From: Tragulus kanchil
Lineage: Eukaryota; Chordata; Mammalia; Artiodactyla; Tragulidae
Assembly: GCA_022376925.1 (NCBI GenBank)
Contig: JAIOJX010000027.1
Location: 21,221,471-21,285,470 of the forward strand
Reading direction: 5' to 3'
DNA: 64,000 nucleotides
Within the stretch, counting starts at the first letter, position 1. Each line of letters opens with the position of its first letter. The notes under the pieces are model-generated. The model was not told the DNA's origin and searched no databases. It saw only the letters and a program-made list of their open reading frames with translations. Positions 54,794-64,000 of the stretch are shown here, in pieces. The position numbers were made by a program, and so were the translations under genes.

Positions 54794-56900
54794 CACCTGG
54801 ACCCCACGGACCCTCCACAGCTGTCCTGCTTTTGGCTCCAACCAGAGAAACACAGATTCACGCTCGGAGCAGAGCTGGCTTCTCGGATCTCCCCACGTCC
54901 CCCCGCCCTTTCTGCCCCTTCCCAGTGGGGCTGTGGCTTTCAGGAAGCCACCTGGGACGTGGCCCCGGGGGCTGCTGGCGGCGTCGCCCCAGCAGGAGCG
55001 AGGAGCTGGGGTTCGCAGCGAGCCTGCAGGCGACCCCCGCTGACCCGGGCAAGACCTCCCCTCCTCCGCGGCAGCGGCGGCCACCATCTGAAAGGGGCTC
55101 TGGCTTCATCAAGAAGGCCAGTGGCCCTTCCTTCCCTGCCATCCACAGGGAGTCCTGCGTCTGCCCGCGGCTCGGAGGAGCTGATCCAGCCCCAGGCCAG
55201 CCACAGCTTCTGAACCGTGAGTGCCGACCGTGCAGCCCGAGCAGGACCCCGGGGCAAAACTCAACCACAGCCTCCGGCCGCCCTCCCGCAGCACACCGCG
55301 GCCGGAGGAGACGCTGTCCCCGCCAGGGAAGAAGACTCCAACGGCCCGGGTTCAGAATCCGGGCCAAGTTCCGAGCCAGGCTGCTCAGGCGACCTTTCCA
55401 GCCCCGAGGGGCCCTGGCGGGAGCCGACTCGTCCCCAGGCAAGCGTTTCCCAAGGGAGACCTGCTTCTCGGCTCCTCCCAGGGGCTGGTGTGAGCGGGCC
55501 CGCCTGCCCCTCTACTCGGATGGAGGGGAGACTTTCCGAAGGCCAGACAAAGGGTCGGAATTCCCGAAATACTCCTGATGCACAAAACCAACCCAGCCAT
55601 CCCCGGGCCAGAGCCTCCCTCAGCTCCGAAGGACTCAGCCCAGCCCCAGCCCCGCGAGCCTCTCCAAGCGCACCCTCCTCGTCAGCCAGGGACGCCTGCT
55701 GCCCGCTGGCTCATCAGAGGGTTTCCAGGGCTCCAGCCCGTTCAGCCGAGCGCCCCCGCACACCCTCCCTCTACGCGGGAAGGGCCCGCCAGAGCCACGG
55801 GACGTTGACCCCTGCCCGCCCACAAGGGCGCCTCCGCACCCCCGGCGGTCCCTCTCAAGGCACCGGGACCCCACGGACCCTCCACAGCTGTCCTGCTTTT
55901 GGCTCCAACCAGAGAAACACAGATTCACGCTCGGAGCAGAGCTGGCTTCTCGGATCTCCCCACGTCCCCCCGCCCTTTCTGCCCCTTCCCAGTGGGGCTG
56001 TGGCTTTCAGGAAGCCACCTGGGACGTGGCCCCGGGGGCTGCTGGCGCGCCGCCCAGCAGGAGCGAGGAGCTGGGGTTCGCAGCGAGCCTGCAGGCGACC
56101 CCCGCTGACCCGGGCAAGACCTCCCCTCCTCCGCGGCAGCGGCGGCCACCATCTGAAAGGGGCTCTGGCTTCATCAAGAAGGCCAGTGGCCCTTCCTTCC
56201 CTGCCATCCACAGGGAGTCCTGCGTCTGCCCGCGGCTCGGAGGAGCTGATCCAGCCCCAGGCCAGCCACAGCTTCTGAACCGTGAGTGCCGACCGAGCAG
56301 CCCGAGCAGGACCCCGGGGCAAAACTCAACCACAGCCTCCGGCCGCCCTCCCGCAGCACACCGCGGCCGGAGGAGACGCTGTCCCCGCCAGGGAAGAAGA
56401 CTCCAACGGCCCGGGTTCAGAATCCGGGCCAAGTTCCGAGCCAGGCTGCTCAGGCGACCTTTCCAGCCCCGAGGGGCCCTGGCGGGAGCCGACTCGTCCC
56501 CAGGCAAGCGTTTCCCAAGGGAGACCTGCTTCTCGGCTCCTCCCAGGGGCTGGTGTGAGCGGGCCCGCCTGCCCCTCTACTCGGATGGAGGGGAGACTTT
56601 CCGAAGGCCAGACAAAGGGTCGGAATTCCCGAAATACTCCTGATGCACAAAACCAACCCAGCCATCCCCGGGCCAGAGCCTCCCTCAGCTCCGAAGGACT
56701 CAGCCCAGCCCCAGCCCCGCGAGCCTCTCCAAGCGCACCCTCCTCGTCAGCCAGGGACGCCTGCTGCCCGCTGGCTCATCAGAGGGTTTCCAGGGCTCCA
56801 GCCCGTTCAGCCGAGCGCCCCCGCACACCCTCCCTCTACGCGGGAAGGGCCCGCCAGAGCCACGGGGACGTTGACCCCTGCCCGCCCACAAGGCGCCTCC
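54794..56900. repeat. Two-copy tandem duplication Q
   Basis: Copy 1 is about 54794-55860 and copy 2 about 55861-56900, shifted by 1065-1067. The differences are small indels at about 54975-54985 against 56042-56050, and G-run changes near 55800-55840. The last 30 bases of copy 1 look like a damaged form of 56900-56925. The unit is very CpG-rich. Confidence 0.92.
54950..55845. promoter_or_regulatory. CpG-dense unit
   Basis: CG dinucleotides are frequent over about 900 bases (GGCGGCGTCGCCCC near 54977, CCTCCGCGGCAGCGGCGG near 55064, GCGCCCCCGCACACC near 55750). The unit is duplicated, so the apparent 2-kb island is really half that. Long open frames come from CG-rich, stop-poor sequence. Confidence 0.45.
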
Positions 56901-57303
56901 TCGGCTGGTTCTCCCTCTCGACGTGGATCCCACCTGCGGCGGTGACCGGCCAGAGTTAGCTCCTCAAGGACACCGGGGACTCCAGCCTTCTCGTCTGCCT
57001 CCTCCCCGTCCCGCTCCAGCCTCCATGTGCAGCTCAGCTCCAGGAGGGCCTGGCCCAACCGAACTGGGTGCATGAAAAGGAAGTAATTCGCAAGGTGCCA
57101 GAAGCCTTCCCGTTTAAGAAGATGCAAGCTTGAAAAGGCTTAGAAAGTGGAGCGTGCAGGCCAGAGGCACCTCTGAACCGTTTCTCGTGGCATTTGGCAA
57201 GACCTGGATTGGCCTGGCCACCCCCAGGACCGCAGGCTGGCTCTTTGGTTGAATGGCAACAGTAAGACGGACCTCGTCTCCAGGCTTCAAGAAAGGAGGT
57301 GCC

Positions 57304-57612
57304 GGGCTTCCCTGGTGGTCCAGTGGGTAAGGACACCGCCTTGCAGTGCAAGGGCTGCTGGTTCGATCCCTGGCCTGGGAAGATCCCATGTGCCGCGGAG
57401 CGGCTAGACCGACGTGTCCAATTACCGAGCCGGAGCTCTGGAGCACATGCGCCCAGAGCCAGTGCTCTGCAACGACAGAGGCCTCTGCGACAGGAGGCCC
57501 ACATGGGCCGAAGAACAAAGATGGATGAAGACAGATAAATGAAAGACCAATAGAAGTGACCGCCAACCCCCACTCCCTCCCCACCCCGCCCCTCCCCTGC
57601 CAAAAAAAAATA
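57304..57612 (+). mobile_element. CHR-2-like SINE with 15-base target duplication
   Basis: Head GGGCTTCCCTGGTGGTCCAG, B-box TGGTTCGATCCCTGG, GATCCCATGTGCCGCGGAGC, the GAACAAAGATGGATGAAG motif, a C-rich stretch and an A tail. AAGAAAGGAGGTGCC lies on both sides (57289-57303 and 57613-57627). Full length, apparently young. Confidence 0.92.
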
Positions 57613-57629
57613 AAGAAAGGAGGTGCCTC

Positions 57630-57998
57630 GGTCTGGGGTTTGGGGGGTGGGGGGTCATGGAACTCCCTCTCCTCAGGAGACTGTGGGTGGTGGGGACCTC
57701 ACTGCGTCTCTGCTTTTCCCTTGAACTTGCAGGAAGAAGGCTGTTGGACTCGGAATCTCAAGGGAGCCTGCGGAGCCCCTGGGCCTGACCTCCCGTGGGG
57801 ACTCGGGAGTCCAGGTTCTGGGCAGGGACCCCTGTCGCCCGCAGCCTCCCAGACCCCGGAGGGCAGGAGAGGAGGTGCTGCTCTGGGCTTTGGGGAAGAG
57901 GATGATCCACGAGCCGTCACAATGGACGGGGACAGATCTCGTTTGAGAGTCTCGGAAGATGATATTACTCCGCAGCCTCGCGCTTTTCATCTGGAACT
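57630..57998. other. Unannotated unique stretch
   Basis: GC-rich sequence between a SINE and a noncoding island. No repeat or exon is recognised. Confidence 0.4.
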
Positions 57999-58325
57999 TA
58001 TTGGAAAACCTTGCTGAGGGGATCAGCTGCCTCCCGGCGCCGACGCCCAGCTCCCATCCAATTGGCGCTCAAGCCCTTTAAAGTATTACTTCTCGACACC
58101 GTGAGCATTGTATGTTCCTGACGGGATAAGCCCACTGCAAATTAATACCTGGGGCAGATCCTGAAACACAATTCTTCCCGGCTGCAATAATGCCAGCCAG
58201 CCCCTCTATCGGCACTGACAGACGCGGTAAATCTTTCATCGTTGCAACTCATACATTGTTTTTTTCCTCCGGTACTCGAACCAGCCCAGACAATAAAGTT
58301 TACCTCCTTTTATGATTATCGGTGT
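57999..58325. other. Candidate conserved noncoding element
   Basis: About 320 bases of complex sequence with CATCCAATTGGCGCTC, CCCTTTAAAGTATTACTTC, GCAAATTAATACCTGGGG, TGCAATAATGCCAGCC, GCGGTAAATCTTTCATCG and GACAATAAAGTTTACC. Not duplicated and not a known repeat. The composition contrasts clearly with the GC-rich flanks. Confidence 0.5.
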
Positions 58326-58954
58326 GCTCCTGGGGTCCCGCGCTGCGCCGTCGGCCACTAGCCAATCGGGGAACCTCCCACGGGCCATCAGCCTCTCTGT
58401 GTATCCCCAGGCTGGGCGCGGAGGTGGTGAGCTGGGGGCAGAGACACGCCAGGCTTCCTGTGATCTGGGAGCTGAGCGGGGCGGTCAGGGAGGAGGGGGC
58501 GGGAGGCCCGCTCAGCCTCTGTCTTACAGGAGGGACTCCAGCCCCAGCCAGGGGCCGTGAGGACCAGGGACGAGCCTCAGGACGGGAATGCCAGCTGCCC
58601 AGCCTGGTGCGGCCACGCTGAGCCGCTGGAGCGAGGAGCCTGCGGAAGGGATGGCCCGAGAATCCCCGCGCATCCTGCCCCTGTCCACACTGTGCTGTGG
58701 CCGAGCCCAGCACAGACGGTCAGGGCTGTGTCCTCCACCACGGGCCTTGGCTTCTCCATCTGCACAGTGGGATTCAGGGCGCTGGTCCTGGCTGTTCCAT
58801 GGAGCTGCTGGAGGTCAAGGGTGCGTACTGTAAATGACAAAATGCCATGGAGATGTCCTCAGAACACTGAGCCAAGCCTCCGAGGGCACTTGGGATAAGC
58901 CTCAGCCCCAGCAGGTCCTCCCTCCGGGGCTCGAGAGCGGTGGGGGTGTGTCAC

Positions 58955-59275
58955 CTTTCTGGGGCTGCTGCAGCGATTGACCACCAACGGGGTAGGGGGC
59001 GGGGGGACCTCAAACAACCAAAGAGCATTCTCTCTCCGTTCCGAGGCTGGATGTCTGTCGTCAAGGGGTCAGCACACTGGTTCCCCCAGAAGCTCCGAGG
59101 GCGAGCTTGCTGGATGTCTTTCTCCAACCGCCGGAGGCTGCCGGCGAGCCTGGGCCTGCACACGCGCCGCCTGTCTCCACCCTGCCTTCATCCCGCGTGT
59201 CTCTCCGCGCCCTCGCCTCTCCTTACATCAGTCCCTGGATTTAGGGCCCACCCTGATCTACGTGAGCTCTGGTAA
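58955..59275 (-). mobile_element. Possible MLT1-type LTR, strongly diverged
   Basis: The order of motifs follows the complement of an MLT1-type LTR: TTTCTGGGGCTGCTGCAGC, CTCTCTCCGTTCCGAGGCTGG, GGCTGCCGGCGAGCC, GCGTGTCTCTCCGCGCC and GGATTTAGGGCCCACCCTGATC. Many substitutions, several of which create CG. Copied at about 60049-60369. Confidence 0.55.
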
Positions 59276-59559
59276 CCTGCGGCCCCCTTTCGGGGACACT
59301 CCTGGGGCTGTTGCTTTGCAAGAACTGCTCAGAGTCAGGGGACGTCATCTCTGACTGCTCCATGGAGACCTGGGGTTTTCCGGGGGTGCTCTGCCCTGAG
59401 ACACCCCAGCTCCTTGTACAAAATGCAGCTGACTCCCCACCCCGCTCCTTGGCCACCTGCTCTGAAAGAAGCCGCCCTCGCTCCAGCCTCCCCGGCCTCA
59501 GCTCCGTGCTGTTTCTCCAGGGCCCGTGAGGCTGTCTTAGCCGGCGCCCGGTGGGAGCC

Positions 59560-59700
59560 CCGTCCCAGATTGCACAGTGTAAATTATGCATTAGCTTTTT
59601 AAGCGGCACTTGAAGCTGGCAGGGAGACCGATTGTTATCAGTGGTGAATGCCCACCTCGGGCTGCTCAATTTCATCTCGGGTTCATGTGACGGGGAGTAA
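59560..59700. other. Candidate conserved noncoding element
   Basis: GTGTAAATTATGCATTAGC, TTTTTAAGCGGCACTTG and ACCGATTGTTATCAGTGG (SOX-like ATTGTT) form an AT-rich island of complex sequence. Copied at about 60654-60794. Confidence 0.4.
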
Positions 59701-60885
59701 CTCCTCCGTCCCTCCCTTCATGAAGAGATGCGACCTCGGGGTGCGACAGCACATCCGCCATGCCTCAGGGCTCAGAGTCCACACTGTGCTGTGGCCGAGC
59801 CCAGCACAGACGGTCAGGGCTGTGTCCTCCACCACGGGCCTTGGCTTCTGCATCTGCACAGTGGGATTCAGGGCGCTGGTCCTGGCTGTTCCATGGAGCT
59901 GCTGGAGGTCAAGGGTGCGTACTGTAAATGACAAAATGCCATGGAGATGTCCTCAGAACACTGAGCCAAGCCTCCGAGGGCACTTGGGATAAGCCTCAGC
60001 CCCAGCAGGTCCTCCCTCCGGGGCTCGAGAGCAGTGGGGGTGTGTCACCTTTCTGGGGCTGCTGCAGCGATTGACCACCAACGGGGTAGGGGGCGGGGGG
60101 ACCTCAAACAACCAAAGAGCATTCTCTCTCCGTTCCGAGGCTGGATGTCTGTCGTCAAGGGGTCAGCACACTGGTTCCCCCAGAAGCTCCGAGGGCGAGC
60201 TTGCTGGATGTCTTTCTCCAACCGCCGGAGGCTGCCGGCGAGCCTGGGCCTGCACACGCGCCGCCTGTCTCCACCCTGCCTTCATCCCGCGTGTCTCTCC
60301 GCGCCCTCGCCTCTCCTTACATCAGTCCCTGGATTTAGGGCCCACCCTGATCTACGTGAGCTCTGGTAACCTGCGGCCCCCTTTCGGGGACACTCCTGGG
60401 GCTGTTGCTTTGCAAGAACTGCTCAGAGTCAGGGGACGTCATCTCTGACTGCTCCATGGAGACCTGGGGTTTTCCGGGGGTGCTCTGCCCTGAGACACCC
60501 CAGCTCCTTGTACAAAATGCAGCTGACTCCCCACCCCGCTCCTTGGCCACCTGCTCTGAAAGAAGCCGCCCTCGCTCCAGCCTCCCCGGCCTCAGCTCCG
60601 TGCTGTTTCTCCAGGGCCCGTGAGGCTGTCTTAGCCGGCGCCCGGTGGGAGCCCCGTCCCAGATTGCACAGTGTAAATTATGCATTAGCTTTTTAAGCGG
60701 CACTTGAAGCTGGCAGGGAGACCGATTGTTATCAGTGGTGAATGCCCACCTCGGGCTGCTCAATTTCATCTCGGGTTCATGTGACGGGGAGTAACTCCTC
60801 CGTCCCTCCCTTCATGAAGAGATGCGACCTGTCTCTGTCAGAGGGAGGATGCGACAGCACATCCGCCATGCCTCAGGGCTCAGAG

Positions 60886-62110
60886 CTGGTGGGCTGCTTC
60901 TCCCCGAGGGCCTCCAGCCCACCCACCACACCTTCCTTGCCAAGGCAACTGATGGAGGGACCAGGAAGACCCTCTGAGGTCTCCCCTCTCAACAGCTGGC
61001 GCTGGGCCCAGGGCATCCTTTCCTGGGGACACGGGACACTCACTTGACATCACGCCTGGTCCTGTTTGATTCCTGGAGAGAGGGGCTCTGACCACCTGCC
61101 CTGGATATAAACGGTAAGAGCCACCGGCTCTTCCCCAGGGCGCAGAGGGTCCCCCAGGGCCGATCTCCTGGACGGAGGAGGCCAGGTTCTCCGGTAGGAT
61201 TGTCCTCAATGCCCTGCCACCCTGGGAGGAGGCTTTGTTTTCCTGATCCTCCCGCAAATCTCCAAACCTAGCCCGCGCTGTTCCCCACCCCCAGCCAGGA
61301 GCTCTGAGGCTCTCTGGGGATGATCAATGTGTCAAAAGCAAGAGCAGACGCTCCAGTCCTGCTGCCGCCGCTGCGGGGGGGAGGCTGGAGCTGCGGGTGA
61401 GCCCCCGACCGAGGCTGGAGGCTTTGCCCCTGACCTTGAGAGCGGGTGGCGGTCGTGTGGTCGTGGGCCCACAGACACGGGCCCCCAGGCTGTCCACCGC
61501 GTGAAAAGGCTTCCGAGAGGCTTCTCTGTCCTAGATAAGTTGTTAAAAGCCAAGATCAATCTGCTTCTGAAAATAAGGTGGATCAATACGCACGGGGCTG
61601 TCTGCAGAGGGACGCGCTTGGCCTTGCTCTCCCGCACGCCGGGTGCGGGCCCTCGGCCCCCAGCCTCCCCCGTCCTCCCAGCCCACCCTGCCCCGTTGTA
61701 TCCGCATCTGCTCCCCGTTCCCTGGCTCAGCCCATCGTGTCATCAGGAAGGAATAAGACGTTGAATCCCAGAGAAGTGGGCACGTGGTCCTGTGGCGGCA
61801 GGGCACCCTGGGGTGCACGCTTCCCAGGAGGCGGGACCTGGTCCTGTGGTCCCCAGCCCCGCTGCCCCTGCCCACGCTCCTTTGTCTCTGCAGGGCCTCC
61901 GTCAAATCTTAGAAGGCCCATCCTGAATCGGCAGCTGCCGCTTACCTTGGGGAGTGGCCTCTCAGGCAACTTAACACGGGCCACGTCCCGGAAGCCCGGC
62001 GGCTGTCTTCAGTCAGGGTCTGCCCTCAACAAGGTGTGTATGTGTGACCTTCAAGACCCGTATCTGCTGTGAGGGTCTTCTCTGCTTATTAGGGTGGATG
62101 AGCGTCTGCC
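60886..62110. other. Unannotated unique stretch
   Basis: GC-rich sequence without recognised repeats. A small AT-rich piece at 61530-61590 (GATAAGTTGTTAAAAGCC, CAAGATCAATCTGC) may be part of a conserved segment. No exon is supported. Confidence 0.4.
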
Positions 62111-62116
62111 TCATCA

Positions 62117-62304
62117 GGTGTGTGTGTGTGTGTGTGAACCCCTCAGTCGTATCTGACTCTTTGTGACCGCATGGACAGGCTCCTCTGCTCATGGAATCCT
62201 CCAGACGGGAACACTGGGTTGGGTGGATCTTCCTGACCCATGGATGGACCCGGGTCTCCTCCACGGTAGGCAGATGCTTTACCGTCTGAGCACCAGGGAA
62301 GCCC
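62117..62304 (-). mobile_element. Bov-tA SINE with GT run
   Basis: It starts with a short GT run (62118-62136), then CCTCAGTCGTATCTGACTC, TTTGTGACCGCATGGAC, AGGCTCCTCTGCTCATGG, GGATCTTCCTGACCCATGG and ACCGTCTGAGCACCAGGG. It lacks the middle of the CCCATGGACTGTAGCC block. Its last bases are the start of duplication S. Confidence 0.87.
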
Positions 62305-62331
62305 ACTTGACACAGAGCAGGCCCCCGGTGG

Positions 62332-62515
62332 ATAATCATCATAGCCAACGAAGAAGCAGACCATGCTGGTCTGAGCACGTGATCCATATGAATGCATTTA
62401 ATCCCCACAAGAGTCTTATGATTATCTACCTTGATTATCCAGAAAACAGAGGCCCAGAGAGGTCAAGGAATTTGTCCAGGGTTGCACAGGATCTGAACTC
62501 AAGCCTGGCCTGATG
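62332..62515 (-). mobile_element. MIR, reverse
   Basis: CATTTAATCCCCACAAGAG, TTGATTATCCAGAAAACAG, AGGCCCAGAGAGGTCAAGG, AATTTGTCCAGGGTTGCAC and GATCTGAACTCAAGCCTGG are the complement of a MIR over most of its length. Copied at about 63483-63662. Confidence 0.75.
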
Positions 62516-62714
62516 CCTGCAGACTTCACCCCTGCTGGGGCTACTATATTTTGTGCTGAGTCAAGCTAGGGGCAGGGATGTAATGTCCAGAGTGCCTCGG
62601 TCCAGCCCTCGCTCTCCGGATGCTTCCTCTTTGTCCAGGTCTCCAGGTGAAGAGGGAGGGCGCGGGCCTTCCCCGGGGTCTTGGTTGGCGGACACTCCAG
62701 CCACCAAGAATGAT

Positions 62715-62865
62715 TCAACCTCGTCCTTCCCGCAATGTTCAGCAGTTTGGCTTGGAAAATGATGATAGAGTAAGACTGAAAAGCCTGAAGAGTGGACTAT
62801 TACTCTTATCAGTGCGAATAAAGGGGAAAGCGTTTTATTTCCTGGTCTGCGTGTGGTTCAGACAA
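62715..62865. other. Candidate conserved noncoding element
   Basis: An AT-richer island with AGAATGATTCAACCTCG, GAAAATGATGATAGAGTAAG, CTATTACTCTTATCAGTGCG and AAGCGTTTTATTTCCTGG. Not a recognised repeat. The second copy (63862 on) reaches the window end. Confidence 0.4.
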
Positions 62866-62869
62866 CCAG

Positions 62870-63447
62870 AAAATTCCCCACCTTCTCCTCCCCGTGGACC
62901 TGTGCCCTCTTTGCCGCCACTATCCTCTGACCCTAGTGGCTGTGGTCCTGAGAGGCCCGCCCCTCCACGAACCCCACTCCCAGCAGAAGCCCTGGGGCAT
63001 GTGAGGGGCCCCAGTCCCCTACGAGGTCTCTGCTCACCCCCTGGAGAGGAGCGGAAGCGGCTGGGAGAAATGACCAGAGCCGCGGCCGCCAGGGGCCCTT
63101 CTGCGGGGGTGCAGGTGCTGTCAGGAGGTCCTCAGCTGCCCCCTCTGTGCCCCCGGGAAGTTCGACACGCAGAGTTTGCCTAGACTTGTCTACAAAAGCT
63201 GAGTCAACGAGATCGTGAAATGTCCTATCTTTTCAGAGATTGGTTCAGGATATTAGAGTCCCCCTCTCCCCAACATACACACAGAGTGCTTTTCAATTCT
63301 GCAAAGAGAAAAAGGTCTTAGATTCTTGCTCTCGGCTTTGAGAGAGCCTCTGGTCCTCATCCATCATTCCTTTCTCCCAGAGGGCCTTCTGGCTGGTTTT
63401 CTGAGAGATCCTTCCCCCGGTGCATCCCTGCATGACAACTGATTGTG
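62870..63447. other. Unannotated unique stretch
   Basis: A GC-rich part, then an AT-rich part from about 63185. GAGCCGCGGCCGCCAGGGGCC near 63078 has weak CTCF resemblance. No exon or repeat is recognised. Confidence 0.4.
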
Positions 63448-64000
63448 TCTGACCAGGGAAGCCCATTGCAAGCAGGCCCCGTGGATAATCATCATAGCAA
63501 AAGCAGACCATGCTGGTCTGAGCACGTGATCCATATGAATGCATTTAATCCCCACAAGAGTCTTATGATTATCTACCTTGATTATCCAGAAAACAGAGGC
63601 CCAGAGAGGTCAAGGAATTTGTCCAGGGTTGCACAGGATCTGAACTCAAGCCTGGCCTGATGCCTGCAGACTTCACCCCTGCTGGGGCTACTATATTTTG
63701 TGCTGAGTCAAGCTAGGGGCAGGGATGTAATGTCCAGAGTGCCTCGGTCCAGCCCTCGCTCTCCGGATGCTTCCTCTTTGTCCAGGTCTCCAGGTGAAGA
63801 GGGAGGGCGCGGGCCTTCCCCGGGGTCTTGGTTGGCGGACACTCCAGCCACCAAGAATGATTCAACCTCGTCCTTCCCGCAATGTTCAGCAGTTTGGCTT
63901 GGAAAATGATGATAGAGTAAGACTGAAAAGCCTGAAGAGTGGACTATTACTCTTATCAGTGCGAATAAAGGGGAAAGCGTTTTATTTCCTGGTCTGCGTG

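Larger units (their letters stand above)
58684..60885. repeat. Two-copy tandem duplication R
   Basis: Copy 1 is about 58684-59777 and copy 2 about 59778-60885, shifted by 1094. Within 50 bases of the joint copy 1 lacks about 14 bases that copy 2 has (59738-59745 against 60832-60852). The interior is almost identical. Each copy carries an MLT1-like segment. Confidence 0.93.
62286..64000. repeat. Tandem duplication S, second copy cut by window end
   Basis: Copy 1 is about 62286-63447. Copy 2 begins at about 63448 and continues past the window. The shift falls from about 1160 to 1147 in the first 60 bases of copy 2 through several small deletions (62293-62355 against 63452-63505). The start lies in the last bases of a Bov-tA SINE. 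Confidence 0.92.

Noticed and set aside
55217..56278. Open frame of 353 codons on the plus strand
   Set aside because: It crosses the joint of duplication Q, so its length is a product of the duplication. No recognisable protein features.
163..64000. A new tandem-repeat or segmental-amplification system
   Set aside because: The units are unrelated to each other, always two copies, nearly equal in length and flanked by error-like indels. An assembly fault explains all of this more simply.

Overview
This window is mammalian nuclear DNA from a ruminant. That follows from the repeats: many Bov-tA SINEs on both strands, 3' ends of the BovB (RTE) LINE, several CHR-type tRNA-derived SINEs of cetartiodactyls, and older mammalian repeats (MIR, MLT1-type MaLR LTRs, MER5A-like hAT and Tigger-like DNA transposons, L1 3' ends). 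The sequence is GC-rich, with several CpG-dense islands. I found no protein-coding exon, rRNA, tRNA or CRISPR array that I can support. The long open frames are what GC-rich, stop-poor DNA produces, and several of them run through SINEs or across duplication joints. Species, chromosome and neighbouring gene cannot be named from the sequence alone.

The dominant structure is not a gene. It is a series of 19 two-copy head-to-tail duplications, called A to S here. Each unit is about 1.06-1.16 kb and the two copies are nearly identical. They begin at about 163, 2239, 5103, 8771, 10835, 12992, 15798, 17942, 20041, 23211, 29470, 34299, 36950, 44478, 46711, 50856, 54794, 58684 and 62286 (the last runs off the end). 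In several runs (A-B, D-E-F, G-H-I, N-O) consecutive units overlap or abut in unique sequence, like tiles. Differences between copies are mostly small deletions and homopolymer changes, and they are concentrated beside the joints. I read this as an assembly or consensus-stitching artefact, not biology. Removing the second copies would leave roughly 44 kb of unique sequence.

Layout: 1-5.1 kb is SINE-rich (duplications A and B). 5.1-8.2 kb holds duplication C, a CpG-dense stretch and an MLT1-type LTR. 8.8-25.4 kb is almost continuously duplicated (D to J) and holds several AT-rich islands that look like conserved noncoding elements, the best near 16.2-16.6 and 18.8-19.0 kb. 25.4-29.5 kb is non-duplicated, with CpG-rich patches, a perfect 26-base hairpin and small AT-rich islands. 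29.5-44.5 kb holds duplications K, L and M, the strongest CpG island (32.46-32.96 kb), two BovB ends and nested older transposons. 44.5-53 kb holds N, O and P with L1 3' ends, and a regulatory-looking AT-rich block at 49.0-49.5 kb. 53-64 kb holds Q, R and S, a CpG-dense unit, a young CHR-2 SINE and another noncoding island at 58.0-58.3 kb.

The overall picture is a GC-rich, gene-poor regulatory stretch that may belong to a developmental gene outside the window. That last point is inference from the look of the islands and needs a cross-species alignment.
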